A stretch of DNA of 32,225 bases from Candidatus Zhuqueibacterota bacterium (GTDB taxonomy: Bacteria; Zhuqueibacterota; Zhuqueibacteria; Residuimicrobiales; JAFGEC01). A program made the position numbers and the translations under genes. The stretch covers positions 1 through 32,225 of the forward strand of contig JAFGEC010000213.1 in assembly GCA_016931775.1 (NCBI GenBank), in the 5' to 3' direction. Below are positions 13,852 through 23,334 of this stretch, in pieces (the stretch's first letter is position 1; each line of letters starts with the position of its first letter). The notes below the pieces were generated by a model, which ran no database searches, was not told the DNA's origin, and was given only the letters and a program-made list of their open reading frames with translations.

Positions 13852-16800
13852 ATGTTCAAGACTATTTTTATCACTGAGTTTAAAAACAACCTGAGAAGCG
13901 TTACATTTTTCATCTTTACCGGAATCTTTTTGGTTTTGGTTCACATGTTTGCTTCAAACACCGATCCCTCAATCGGAATTATTATGCCCGTCGGAAGGGA
14001 ATGGCATAACGCACCGCTGGTTATTGCACGGTTGTTCGCCTTTATGAGTGTGTATGGTATTTTATTCAGCATTATTATTGTCGGCAGATCCGTTCAAAAA
14101 GATTATAAAACCGGTATATTTGAATTTTTCTTTACAATTCCGCTCACTAAAACCGCCTACCTCGGCGGACGATTGTTGGGCTCACTTTTAGCAAATTTTT
14201 TAATTTTTTCGGGAATAATTATCGGACTTTTTACAGGATGTTTTGTGATTGACCACGCGTATTACGGTCCTTTCAGCTTTACCGGATTCTTGATTCCTGC
14301 TGTTGTTATTCTTGTCCCCAACCTTTTATTGATCGGCGCTATTTTCTTTTCTCTTGCCACTTTGACACGAAAAATGATAACGACCTATGTTGCAGGCGTA
14401 ATATTTATGCTCATTTACGGTTTTATGTCGTTTGGACTTTATTTTATGGAGAACGATACTTTCAGGATACTGGCTGATCCATTTGCCATTTTTCCCTTGA
14501 GCGACCTGACAAAATATTGGACGGTTTCTGATATCAATAATAATCTGATGCCGCTTTCCGAACTGTTGCTGTTCAATCGGATTATATGGACAACCGTGAG
14601 TTGTTTAATACTGTATTTTACCTGGAATAAATTTAAATTTGTCTCTGCTATTGAACCCAAAATCCATAAAGATACGATTGTTCATCGCGAGTCTGAGTCA
14701 GAAGCCACCGACGTATCCGGATCACCAAGCATTTTTGTACTCGATGACTCGTTTGGTTTTCGGCTCATAAAGTGCTTCTGTCTTGCAGGCCGTGAATTTA
14801 AGCGCTTGGCATTACATCCGGCATTTTTAATTCTTACGGCACTGGCAATGATCAACCTGGTGATAAACTTTTACGGCAATGTGGGCGTTACTTCAAACAA
14901 CCTGTATCCGCTCACGTCATGGTTTCTCGAACAAACCGAACTGATGTGGATTTATTTGATACCTTTGATTATATTTTTGGGTGGGGTCATTGTATGGCGC
15001 GAACGGGATAACCATTCCCAGCAGCTTTATGATACTCTTCCTGTACCGGATTGGACAAGCTATCTTTCAAAGCTCCTGGCGTTGGCAGCCATCATCTTTT
15101 TCTATTTATTGATCACCATGTTTACCGGGATAATCTCACAGATTTTTATTTTCAGCTGGACTGATATTGATTTGGATTTGTATATAAAATATCTGTTTGG
15201 TATTGATTTTCTAAACTACATGCATTTAGCAGTCGTTGTTTTATTGATACAAAATCTTGTTGAAAATAAATACATGGGATTCTTTTTTTGCACTCTTTAT
15301 TTTTTTTTGGATGTTTTGATATTTATCGTTTTTAAATACGACAATATTTTGTTTCGATACGGCCATGTCCCGGCGTTTTCTTATTCAAATATCAACGGTT
15401 TTGGACACTTTGCGCCAATGATTATATGGTATTCGGTTTATTGGCTGTTCTTTGCATTTGTTTTAGGTATTATTTCTTCACTTTTGTGGCGGCGCAATGA
15501 AGAAACACACTTGAAATATCGAATAAAAGCGGCCGTTTTGGGCATGTCGACATTTCAAAAAATCTCACTGGCTTTTTTATTATTTGTGTTTTTTGTGATG
15601 GGAGCCAATATTTATTGGAACAAATACATCCTCAATCAATATGTGTCCGAAAAAAATATTCACCGGATGCAGGCTGATTACGAAAATAACTATTCAAAAT
15701 TTAAATATCTATCACAGCCTCAAATGGAACACGTCGATCTGGCAGTGGATTTTGTCCCCCATCAACGGGACGCTTTTTTACGTGGTTACTATGTCCTTGT
15801 AAACAAGTCTGACAGCGCTCTTGATACAATTATTGTGAACCTGCCGGATCTAAAAATCTCGAAAATTAACCACTTGAATTTCTCTGAAGAATCTGATCTC
15901 ACTTTTCAGGGTGCGGAATTCGGTTTTCGTATGTACAAGTTGAAAACGCCACTGTTTCCCGGAAAAAAAATCCGGCTAAAATTTGACCTTGAAGCAAAAA
16001 CCTTCGGATTTACCGACAATAATCCAAAAAACGAATTGGTCCGGAACGGAAGTTTTATTGGACCGTCCGAAAGCGGTACAAATGATTATCTGCCGGTTAT
16101 CGGTTACAATTCACATTATGAATTGAGAAAAAACTATAACAGGAAAAAATATGGATTACCGGTACGTCCGGAACTGCCGGCCGCTGAGAACGCTGAAAAA
16201 ATGACAGATGCTTTTTTTGTAACCTATGAAGGCATTTTCAGTACCAGCCTCCCTCAGACAATTATTGCCAGTGGTGATCTTGTTAAACACTGGACGGAAA
16301 ACGGCCGGAATTACTATTTTTACAAATCAGATGTTCCCGTGCAAAATCAGGATATCGTTTGTATATCAGGTGAATTTGAAATTGCCGCTGCGGAACATGA
16401 CGGTATAAAAATAGAGGTTTATTATCATAAAAAACATCCCTGGAATATACAAAGGATAATGAAGGGCGCCAAGGGCGCTCTGGATTATTGTTCAAAGAAT
16501 TTCGGCCGATACCCCTATTCATCCATGCGAATCGTCGAGGTTCCGAATTATTTTTGGTTCGGCGCATATTCACCGACTTCATTGATTGTTTGGAATGAGA
16601 AAGCCGGATTTGTCAGCAATATTAAAGAGCCGGATGATGTTGATAATCTTTACGGCATAACCGCACACGAAATCGCACATGATTGGTGGCCGGGTAAAAT
16701 TTTACCGGTCCGGATTGAAGGAATGGAACTGCTGTCGGAAGCCATCGCACAATACGTCTGGATCATGTGTCTGGAAAAAGAGTATGGCAAAACGATGGCT

Positions 16801-17439
16801 CGAAAACGGTTGCGCCGGGAAATGAATGATTATTTAAGCGGACGCAACAGGGATACAACAGGGGAACGGCCGCTGGCGCAAAGCTATTTTCGTTATTATC
16901 TGACATATGCGAAAAGTATGATCGCCATGTATGCGTTGCAGGATAACATCGGTGAAGAAAATGTGAATTTGGCATTAGAGAGAATAATAAATGCGTATAA
17001 ATACCGTGATGACAAAAGGTTAAAACCGTCGGATCTGCTGAATGCGTTCCGGGAAAATACTCCGGATAGTCTTTTATACGTTATTAGAGATTTCTTTGAA
17101 ACGATAACCCTTTATGAAAACAAGGCGCTCTCCGCCGAATATGAATTGCTGGAAAACGGCCAATATGTTATTAATTTGGCTGTCTCGGCACACAAATTTC
17201 GAGCGGACAGCGCTGGAATTCAGAGGGAAATCCCATTGAATGACAATATCTATATCGGCGTGCTGGATGAAAAAAATGACGAACTCTATTTGAAAAAACA
17301 TAAATTCACTCAAAATGTAAAGAATCTTGAGATTTTTGTTGAAAAAAAACCGGCACGGGCAGGAATTGATCCATTTTTGATTTTAATTGACAGGGACCGG
17401 ACGGATAATGTAATTAAAGTAAAAAAAGGTTCCAATTGA
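13852..17439 (+). CDS. ABC-2 permease fused to an M1-family metallopeptidase
   Basis: A 1195-residue membrane protein. Residues about 1-250 form a six-helix-type ABC-2 permease block, about 315-575 a second hydrophobic permease block, and about 620-1130 a soluble domain predicted to face outside. The soluble domain contains HEIAHDWW at 939-946 (zinc ligands H939 and H943, general base E940) and the third ligand Glu in LLSEAIAQY at E963. The Glu is spaced 19 residues after the second His, not 18; this matches the M1 subfamily fused to ABC permeases in Bacteroidota-type genomes, as does the preceding segment VEVPNYFWFGAYSP. A Tyr-rich segment near residue 1022 could hold the catalytic Tyr. The partner ATPase is the adjacent upstream gene. 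It probably exports or processes peptides, but the substrate is unknown. Confidence 0.88.
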   Translation: MFKTIFITEFKNNLRSVTFFIFTGIFLVLVHMFASNTDPSIGIIMPVGREWHNAPLVIARLFAFMSVYGILFSIIIVGRSVQKDYKTGIFEFFFTIPLTKTAYLGGRLLGSLLANFLIFSGIIIGLFTGCFVIDHAYYGPFSFTGFLIPAVVILVPNLLLIGAIFFSLATLTRKMITTYVAGVIFMLIYGFMSFGLYFMENDTFRILADPFAIFPLSDLTKYWTVSDINNNLMPLSELLLFNRIIWTTVSCLILYFTWNKFKFVSAIEPKIHKDTIVHRESESEATDVSGSPSIFVLDDSFGFRLIKCFCLAGREFKRLALHPAFLILTALAMINLVINFYGNVGVTSNNLYPLTSWFLEQTELMWIYLIPLIIFLGGVIVWRERDNHSQQLYDTLPVPDWTSYLSKLLALAAIIFFYLLITMFTGIISQIFIFSWTDIDLDLYIKYLFGIDFLNYMHLAVVVLLIQNLVENKYMGFFFCTLYFFLDVLIFIVFKYDNILFRYGHVPAFSYSNINGFGHFAPMIIWYSVYWLFFAFVLGIISSLLWRRNEETHLKYRIKAAVLGMSTFQKISLAFLLFVFFVMGANIYWNKYILNQYVSEKNIHRMQADYENNYSKFKYLSQPQMEHVDLAVDFVPHQRDAFLRGYYVLVNKSDSALDTIIVNLPDLKISKINHLNFSEESDLTFQGAEFGFRMYKLKTPLFPGKKIRLKFDLEAKTFGFTDNNPKNELVRNGSFIGPSESGTNDYLPVIGYNSHYELRKNYNRKKYGLPVRPELPAAENAEKMTDAFFVTYEGIFSTSLPQTIIASGDLVKHWTENGRNYYFYKSDVPVQNQDIVCISGEFEIAAAEHDGIKIEVYYHKKHPWNIQRIMKGAKGALDYCSKNFGRYPYSSMRIVEVPNYFWFGAYSPTSLIVWNEKAGFVSNIKEPDDVDNLYGITAHEIAHDWWPGKILPVRIEGMELLSEAIAQYVWIMCLEKEYGKTMARKRLRREMNDYLSGRNRDTTGERPLAQSYFRYYLTYAKSMIAMYALQDNIGEENVNLALERIINAYKYRDDKRLKPSDLLNAFRENTPDSLLYVIRDFFETITLYENKALSAEYELLENGQYVINLAVSAHKFRADSAGIQREIPLNDNIYIGVLDEKNDELYLKKHKFTQNVKNLEIFVEKKPARAGIDPFLILIDRDRTDNVIKVKKGSN

Positions 17440-17577
17440 TTTAGCTCTATAATAATGATCCCTGCCGGCGTCTTTAAAAAGATGTCCTGGTTGAAGGAAT
17501 AAAAACTGTCTGCAATATGGGCATCGTTTGTACCGTTTTACTCAAAAAAATAACTTGTTCGAATCCCGAAATAGTAT

Positions 17578-17606
17578 TTGTTTTTTCATCCTCATAATAC
17601 TATATT
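17578..17606 (+). promoter_or_regulatory. Candidate promoter upstream of polX
   Basis: TTGTTT (17578-17583) and TATATT (17601-17606) are spaced 17 bases apart, and GGAG plus the TTG start follow about 16-26 bases later. It lies in the 192-base gap after the permease/peptidase gene, so the polX series is likely to have its own transcript. Confidence 0.5.
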
Positions 17607-17631
17607 TGTTGCAATATTATAGGAGCGTTTT

Positions 17632-19341
17632 TTGCAGAATCAGATCATCGCGGACATTTTTTCCCGCTTTGCCGATGTCCTTGAATTTAAAGGAGAGCTG
17701 GGATTCAAGATCAACGCCTACCGCAAGGCAGCGCGCGTATTAAGTGAACTCGATGAGGATATCGAAAAAATATGGAAAGAGAAACGTCTGGAACAGGTAC
17801 CGGGAATCGGAAGAGGGCTGGCTGAAAAAATTGATGCCTATTTATCCACCGGACAGATTCCGCAGTTTGAAAAAGCCATGCTAAATGTGCCCGGTGATTT
17901 ATTTAAATTATTGAGCATCCAGAATTACGGTCCAAAAACAGCTGCGCTGGCTTATAAAGAACTGGCTGTCGGCACCCTGGAAGATTTGAAAAGCGCCCTG
18001 GACAGCGGTGAACTGGCCAAACTGCCGGGCATGGGTGAAAAAAAAGTCGAAAATATCCGCAAGGGTCTCGATCTTTTGCAAACATCGGAAAGCAGGATTT
18101 CTATTGGTCTGGCTTTGCCTCTGGTGGATGGGATTGTGGAATTTCTCAAAAAAGATAAAAATGTGAAAAAAATTACCGCCGCCGGGTCGGTTAGACGGTT
18201 CCGGGAGACCGTGCACGATGTGGATATTCTCGCAGCCGCTGAAAACGGTGCGGAGCTTATTCAGAAATTTTCCCGTATGCCTGAAGTGAGTCAGGTTCTC
18301 GGTGCCGGTGAAACCAAAGGCAGTGTTGTTTTACAGGACCGTTACCAGGTCGACCTCCGCGTGGTCAAACCGGACAGCTTTGGCGCGGCACAACAATATT
18401 TTACCGGCTCCAAGGCACATAATGTCCGGTTACGTGAGATTGCTAAAAAACAAGGTTATAAAATCAACGAATATGGCATTTTTAAAGGCGACCAAAAACT
18501 GGGCGGTGGCAGGGAAGAGGACATTTACAGTCTTTTGGACATGCAGTGGATCCCTCCTGAGCTGCGTGAGGATCGCGGAGAAATTGAAGCCGCTTTAAGC
18601 AATCGTATTCCAAGACTGGTGGAACGGGAAGATATACGCGCTGATCTGCACATCCATTCCAATTACAGCGACGGCCATCTCACGCTTGTCGATATGGCAC
18701 GCACAGTTGCATCTATGGGCTATTCCTATATGTGCTTTTGCGACCATTCCAAAGCCGCCCGCTATGCCAACGGACTGGATGAAAAACGATTGTTGAAACA
18801 GATCGAGGAAATAAAAAAACTGAACGAACAATTGGAGCGGTTTACCATTCTTGCCGGATGTGAGGTTGATATTTTACCCGACGGTTCTCTGGATTTTGAC
18901 GACAGTATCCTGGCACAGCTGGATTTTGTCGTGGCCTCTATCCATTTGGCGTTCAAAACCGATCCGACACAACGTACGCTGGCAGCCATTCATAACCGGT
19001 ATGTAGATGTCATCGGCCATCCGACCGGCCGCCTGTTGTCTCGCCGGGAGGGATTTGAGATTCAAATGGATGCAGTGATTAAAGCCGCCGCCCAGACGGG
19101 AACAGCACTGGAAGTGAACTCTTATTGGGACCGGCTCGATCTATCGGATTTGAATGTAAAAAACGCGGTAAATAAAGACGTTAAAATATGTATTAATACG
19201 GATGCTCACGCTAGAGAGCATCTGCCTATGATGGCTCTGGGTGTCGGAACCGCCCGTCGGGGATGGGCCGGTAAAAAAGATGTGATCAACACCATGACGG
19301 TTGAGGAATTAAAACAGTGGCAAAAGCGAAACCGCGCTTGA
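17632..19341 (+). CDS. polX: DNA polymerase X family protein with PHP exonuclease domain
   Basis: A 569-residue gap-filling repair polymerase with an attached phosphoesterase. The N-terminal 8-kDa and thumb-like part has helix-hairpin-helix motifs [23 protein letters not shown] and [12 protein letters not shown]. The nucleotidyltransferase core has [18 protein letters not shown] with metal ligands about D196 and D198 and a third Asp in YQVDLRVV, then [13 protein letters not shown]. From about residue 335 a PHP domain follows: [42 protein letters not shown]. This matches Bacillus-type PolX, whose PHP domain has 3'-5' exonuclease activity. The start is TTG 17632 with GGAG 6 bases upstream; no ATG fits the N-terminus. 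The 3' end overlaps the next gene by 25 bases. Confidence 0.95.
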   Translation: MQNQIIADIFSRFADVLEFKGELGFKINAYRKAARVLSELDEDIEKIWKEKRLEQVPGIGRGLAEKIDAYLSTGQIPQFEKAMLNVPGDLFKLLSIQNYGPKTAALAYKELAVGTLEDLKSALDSGELAKLPGMGEKKVENIRKGLDLLQTSESRISIGLALPLVDGIVEFLKKDKNVKKITAAGSVRRFRETVHDVDILAAAENGAELIQKFSRMPEVSQVLGAGETKGSVVLQDRYQVDLRVVKPDSFGAAQQYFTGSKAHNVRLREIAKKQGYKINEYGIFKGDQKLGGGREEDIYSLLDMQWIPPELREDRGEIEAALSNRIPRLVEREDIRADLHIHSNYSDGHLTLVDMARTVASMGYSYMCFCDHSKAARYANGLDEKRLLKQIEEIKKLNEQLERFTILAGCEVDILPDGSLDFDDSILAQLDFVVASIHLAFKTDPTQRTLAAIHNRYVDVIGHPTGRLLSRREGFEIQMDAVIKAAAQTGTALEVNSYWDRLDLSDLNVKNAVNKDVKICINTDAHAREHLPMMALGVGTARRGWAGKKDVINTMTVEELKQWQKRNRA

Positions 19342-20090
19342 AAGAACTTTCAGTGTTGGACAATCTAAAGCAGTCAGTTTTTTCAAAATCCGGCTATTTT
19401 TACTCGACGCGAACGATGGCTTACGGATTTTTTGCCGTTTTACCTTTGCTGGTAACGTATGAAGTTTTCGCGCTTGCGGTCAACCGAGATCACATGTTTC
19501 AGATACGAAATGCGGCGGACGTCTTTTTAAAAAATGTTATCTATCTGTTCGGTATTCACGGTCCCTTTGCGCTGGCCATGATTGTGGTGATTGTATTTTT
19601 TTTATCGATTTTCCTGAGAGAGGAAAAGACGGCTCCTTTGCGCGTAAATTATTTGATTTTCATGATCATCGAGAGCACACTGCTGGCGACACTTTTAATT
19701 GTCGGTTTGAATTTTGTGCTGCGACAACTGATGCTCTCCGCCGCAGCACTGACAACCGGTGTTCAGGTTATGCTCGCTCTCGGCGCCGGTGTATATGAAG
19801 AGCTTGTTTTTCGCACATTTTTGTTTTATCTTACTGGCATTACACTCTTTAAAGTGTTGCGTCTGGCAAAGACCGATAGTTTTATTTTCGCCGCCCTTTT
19901 TTCGTCGATACTTTTCTCCTGGATGCATTATATGGGAGGTGAGGTTTTTACATTTTACAGTTTTTTTTACCGCATATTTGCAGGTTTGTTTTTTTGCGGA
20001 CTTTATCTTTTACGCGGTCTGGGTGTCGCTGCTTGGACACATACCATTTATGATTTTTTTGTTATTTTTTTATGGCAACCGAATAACTAA
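19317..20090 (+). CDS. CPBP-family (Abi/CAAX-protease-like) intramembrane metalloprotease
   Basis: A 257-residue multi-pass membrane protein. The family motifs are visible: EELVFR at about residues 161-166 (Glu-Glu plus Arg), the second-motif His in FSWMHYMGG near 205, and the third-motif His in AWTHTIYDFF near 240. Several hydrophobic helices surround them. Family members act on prenylated or unmodified membrane peptides, in bacteria sometimes in bacteriocin self-immunity; the specific role here is unknown. The GTG start at 19317 overlaps polX by 25 bases and has GAGG 10 bases upstream. A later start cannot be excluded. MltG follows 14 bases later. Confidence 0.82.
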   Translation: MAKAKPRLKELSVLDNLKQSVFSKSGYFYSTRTMAYGFFAVLPLLVTYEVFALAVNRDHMFQIRNAADVFLKNVIYLFGIHGPFALAMIVVIVFFLSIFLREEKTAPLRVNYLIFMIIESTLLATLLIVGLNFVLRQLMLSAAALTTGVQVMLALGAGVYEELVFRTFLFYLTGITLFKVLRLAKTDSFIFAALFSSILFSWMHYMGGEVFTFYSFFYRIFAGLFFCGLYLLRGLGVAAWTHTIYDFFVIFLWQPNN

Positions 20091-20104
20091 AGTTTGGATG
20101 TTTT

Positions 20105-21136
20105 TTGAAAAAAATTATAATAATTGCTTTTGTACTGCTGTTGGTTGTTCTCGCCGGTTCGGTAACTTACCTTTTTTTCTGGCCGATTAGGCCGGATTCA
20201 GAAACGGTGGATTTTAAAATTCGCTGGGGTGCGCCGATTTCCGCCGTGGCTGCGGGATTGCAGCAACAGGGGATTGTGCGCAGTGACAAGCAGTTTGTTT
20301 TTGTGGTCAGATTGCTGAGAAAATTGAAACGAATTCGAGCCGGTATGTTTAAATTGCCCAAGAACAGCTCGAATTATAAAACGCTTGACAGGTTGATCAA
20401 TGGACCGCAAACTTTTGTCAGGATAACGATACCCGAAGGCGTCGATTCGCGCTGGATTGCTTCGGTTGTGGCTAAAAAGCTGGATCTGGATTCGCTGCGT
20501 TTTATAAACTGGGTAAACGATCCGTCCTTTATGAATCAATTGGGCATCGATGCCTCTTCGCTCGAAGGGTATCTTTACCCGGAGACCTATTATGTGACGT
20601 ACGGTTTGACGGAAAAGGAGATTTTAAAAGAATTTGTGAATCAGTTCAAAAACGCGGTGCCCCCGGAACTGTTTAACGCTGGGGAACAAAACGGTTTCAC
20701 CATGAATGAAATAATGACTCTGGCCTCCATTATTGAGGGTGAAGCTGTACTTGCCCATGAGATGCCGGTTATCTCTTCCGTTTATCATAATCGCCTGAAA
20801 AAAAGTATGCGGCTGCAGGCCGATCCAACCATTCAATACATTATTCCCGGCAAACCCCGGAGACTGTTAAACCGGGATTTGGCTATCGACTCGCCCTACA
20901 ATACTTACAGGTACGCCGGACTGCCACCTGGCCCAATCAACAATCCGGGTCTCGATGCAATCCGGGCCGCTGTAAATCCCAAACAAACCGGTTATTTGTA
21001 TTTTGTCGCTACTGGTGACGGCGGACACCGGTTCAGTGAAACATGGAAAGGTCATTTGCGAGCCAAAGCACAGTTTGATGCGGTTCGAAAACAGGTTGCC
21101 CGGCAGAAACAGGAGAACAAAACCAGTGACCGTTAA
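20105..21136 (+). CDS. mltG: Endolytic murein transglycosylase MltG
   Basis: A 343-residue inner-membrane enzyme that cleaves nascent glycan strands in the periplasm and helps end peptidoglycan polymerisation. An N-terminal membrane anchor (IIIIAFVLLLVVLAGSVTYL) is followed by a LysM-like region (VRITIPEGVDSRWIASVVA) and the YceG catalytic domain: LEGYLYPETYYV, ASIIEGEAVLAHEMP with the catalytic Glu near residue 213, SVYHNRL, RLQADPTIQYI, YNTYRYAGLPPGPINNPG and VATGDGGHRFSETW. The TTG start gives the expected charged and hydrophobic N-terminus (MKKIIIIAF); its ribosome binding site is poor. The 3' end overlaps the helicase gene by 11 bases. Confidence 0.95.
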   Translation: MKKIIIIAFVLLLVVLAGSVTYLFFWPIRPDSETVDFKIRWGAPISAVAAGLQQQGIVRSDKQFVFVVRLLRKLKRIRAGMFKLPKNSSNYKTLDRLINGPQTFVRITIPEGVDSRWIASVVAKKLDLDSLRFINWVNDPSFMNQLGIDASSLEGYLYPETYYVTYGLTEKEILKEFVNQFKNAVPPELFNAGEQNGFTMNEIMTLASIIEGEAVLAHEMPVISSVYHNRLKKSMRLQADPTIQYIIPGKPRRLLNRDLAIDSPYNTYRYAGLPPGPINNPGLDAIRAAVNPKQTGYLYFVATGDGGHRFSETWKGHLRAKAQFDAVRKQVARQKQENKTSDR

Positions 21137-23333
21137 TATTAAAAGAAGCGACTTGCAATGGATCTATTCAGATCTGAATGATGCACAGCAGAAAGCCGTC
21201 TGTTTTATCGAGGGTCCGGTTTTGGTTTTGGCGGGTGCCGGGAGCGGTAAAACCCGTGTGCTTACATACCGTATTGCCTATATTTTAGCCAAAAATTTTG
21301 CCACGCCTAAAGATATTCTTGCCATGACGTTCACCAACAAAGCCGCCGGTGAAATGAAAGACCGCGTAGCTAAACTCGTTCCGAACATGGCCGGTGGAAT
21401 GTGGATCGGTACGTTTCATTCACTCTTTGCCCGCTTATTGCGCAGGGAGGGAGAAAAGCTGGGTTATACGAGCAATTTTACAATTTATGACGAAGACGAC
21501 AAGGTCGCCCTCATCAAGATGATTATTAAAGATTTGGGATGGGGTAAAACCGATCTGTCTCCAAAAAGAGTGGCGCATGTCATCAGCCGGGCAAAAAATG
21601 ATCTTTTCACCCCGATGGATTTGGCCAAGCGGGCAGAATCCGTAGAGGATGAGATGATCTCGCAAATATACGTTGAACTCGTCAAGCGTCTCAAAGATTC
21701 CAACGCCATGGATTTTGACGACTTGCTTATAAAACCTATTGAATTATTTCAAAAATATCCCCTGGTTAAGGAATATTATCAGGACCGCTTTAAATATATA
21801 TTGGTGGATGAGTACCAGGATACCAACCGTGCGCAATATCTGGTTTTGAGAACATTGGCCGCTAAACACCGTAATATCTGTGTAGTGGGTGACGACGACC
21901 AGTCTATATACCGCTGGAGGGGAGCGGAATTGCGCAATATACTGGAATTTGAATCGGATTTTAAAAAATGTAAAAAATTCAGGCTGGAACAAAATTACCG
22001 TTCCGGGCAGAACATATTATCGGCCGCGCATTCTGTGGTAAGTAACAATACCGAGCGCCATCCCAAAAAATTATGGACTGAAAAGCCACCCGGTGAGCTG
22101 GTCACCGTATTACAAGCCTTTGATGAACGTGAAGAAGCTCAATATGTGGTTGACCGAATAAGTTTTGAAATGAAGGAAAAGGGATACCGATTTTATGATT
22201 TTTGTGTTCTGTACCGAACCAACGCCCAGTCCCGTGTGCTGGAAGATGCCTTACGCTCGGATGGACTGCCCTATATTATTGTCGGCGGCGTCAAATTTTA
22301 CGAAAGAAAGGAAATTAAGGATATACTGGCTTATTTGCGTCTGCTGGTCAATCCCGCCGATAGTATCAGTTTGCGCAGAGTCATCAATTTCCCGGCGCGG
22401 GGGATCGGCGACACCACGGTCGCACGGATCGAAAACTTTGCACGCAATAACAAAATATCTCTTTTTGAAGCGGTCAAACGGGTGACCGAAATTCCGGAGC
22501 TGGGCAGAAAAACCCTTGAAAATGTTTACGGGTTTTATCAATTGATTCAAAAATATACAAATTTAATGAAAGAACTGACGATTGCCGAATTGACCTCGTC
22601 GCTGATCGAGGATATCGGCATTATACGTATGTACGCCCGTGATGAAACACCTGAATCCTTTGCACGCGCCGATAATATTCGCGAATTGGTCAATGCTATC
22701 GCACAGTTCTATAACCAAAATGAAAATACGGGACTCGAGTTTTTTTTGCAACATGTCTCGCTGGCTGTTGATATCGATAATCTGGACGATAAAACCAACG
22801 CAATAACATTGATGACGCTGCACAGTGCAAAAGGTCTGGAATATTCCGTTGTGTTTATGACCGGATTGGAGGAAGGATTGTTTCCGATCTCCCGCAGTAT
22901 GGCCGAACGGGCTGCGCTTGAAGAAGAACGCCGGCTTTTTTATGTCGGTGCAACGCGAGCCAAGGAAAAATTGTATCTGACCTGGGCGAAAAGCCGGTAC
23001 CGCTTTAACGACAATTCGTCTAATATTAAATCGCGTTTTTTGAAGGAACTTGATGGCAAGTATGTACTGGAGCAACAGAGCCGTATTTTCAACATTCAAA
23101 ACCGTAAACAACAGACCATATGGGACGAGCCTTCCTATATACCCGCTTATGAGGATGAGTCTCAGGAGACCGGACAACTTTGTGTCGGCGCACGCGTCCG
23201 CCATCCGATTTTCGGAAAAGGCAATATTCTTCGGATTGAAAAAATGAGCGGTAATATCAAGGTGACCGTCCTGTTTGATCGAGTTGGTGAAAAACGGCTT
23301 GTACTGCCTTACGCAAAATTGGAGATTTTATAA
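21126..23333 (+). CDS. pcrA: UvrD/PcrA-type superfamily 1A DNA helicase
   Basis: A 735-residue 3'-5' DNA helicase used in excision repair and replication-conflict removal. Motifs in order are the Q-motif LNDAQQKAV, Walker A GAGSGKTRVL, TFTNKAAGEMKDRV, IGTFHSLFARLL, Walker B VDEYQDTN, GDDDQSIYRWRGAE, LEQNYRS, HSAKGLEYSVVF and FYVGATRAKEKLYL. The C-terminus ends in a Tudor-like segment, VGARVRHPIFGKGNILRIE, typical of PcrA and UvrD. The ORF track begins 41 codons too early, inside mltG; GTG 21126, with AGGAG 10 bases upstream, gives the standard family length. It overlaps mltG by 11 bases and ends 1 base before the TPR gene. UvrC lies further downstream in the window. Confidence 0.95.
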   Translation: MTVNIKRSDLQWIYSDLNDAQQKAVCFIEGPVLVLAGAGSGKTRVLTYRIAYILAKNFATPKDILAMTFTNKAAGEMKDRVAKLVPNMAGGMWIGTFHSLFARLLRREGEKLGYTSNFTIYDEDDKVALIKMIIKDLGWGKTDLSPKRVAHVISRAKNDLFTPMDLAKRAESVEDEMISQIYVELVKRLKDSNAMDFDDLLIKPIELFQKYPLVKEYYQDRFKYILVDEYQDTNRAQYLVLRTLAAKHRNICVVGDDDQSIYRWRGAELRNILEFESDFKKCKKFRLEQNYRSGQNILSAAHSVVSNNTERHPKKLWTEKPPGELVTVLQAFDEREEAQYVVDRISFEMKEKGYRFYDFCVLYRTNAQSRVLEDALRSDGLPYIIVGGVKFYERKEIKDILAYLRLLVNPADSISLRRVINFPARGIGDTTVARIENFARNNKISLFEAVKRVTEIPELGRKTLENVYGFYQLIQKYTNLMKELTIAELTSSLIEDIGIIRMYARDETPESFARADNIRELVNAIAQFYNQNENTGLEFFLQHVSLAVDIDNLDDKTNAITLMTLHSAKGLEYSVVFMTGLEEGLFPISRSMAERAALEEERRLFYVGATRAKEKLYLTWAKSRYRFNDNSSNIKSRFLKELDGKYVLEQQSRIFNIQNRKQQTIWDEPSYIPAYEDESQETGQLCVGARVRHPIFGKGNILRIEKMSGNIKVTVLFDRVGEKRLVLPYAKLEIL

Positions 23334-23334
23334 C

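Noticed and set aside
17464-17490. Hairpin GCCGGCGTCTT...AAGATGTCCTGG after the permease/peptidase gene
   Set aside because: It needs several G-U pairs and a bulge and is not followed by a T-run, so it does not qualify as an intrinsic terminator.
22563-23204. Long minus-strand ORFs such as this 213-aa frame and 24328-24972
   Set aside because: They lie wholly inside clear plus-strand genes (pcrA and the TPR gene), have no recognisable domains and low-complexity shadow-like composition.
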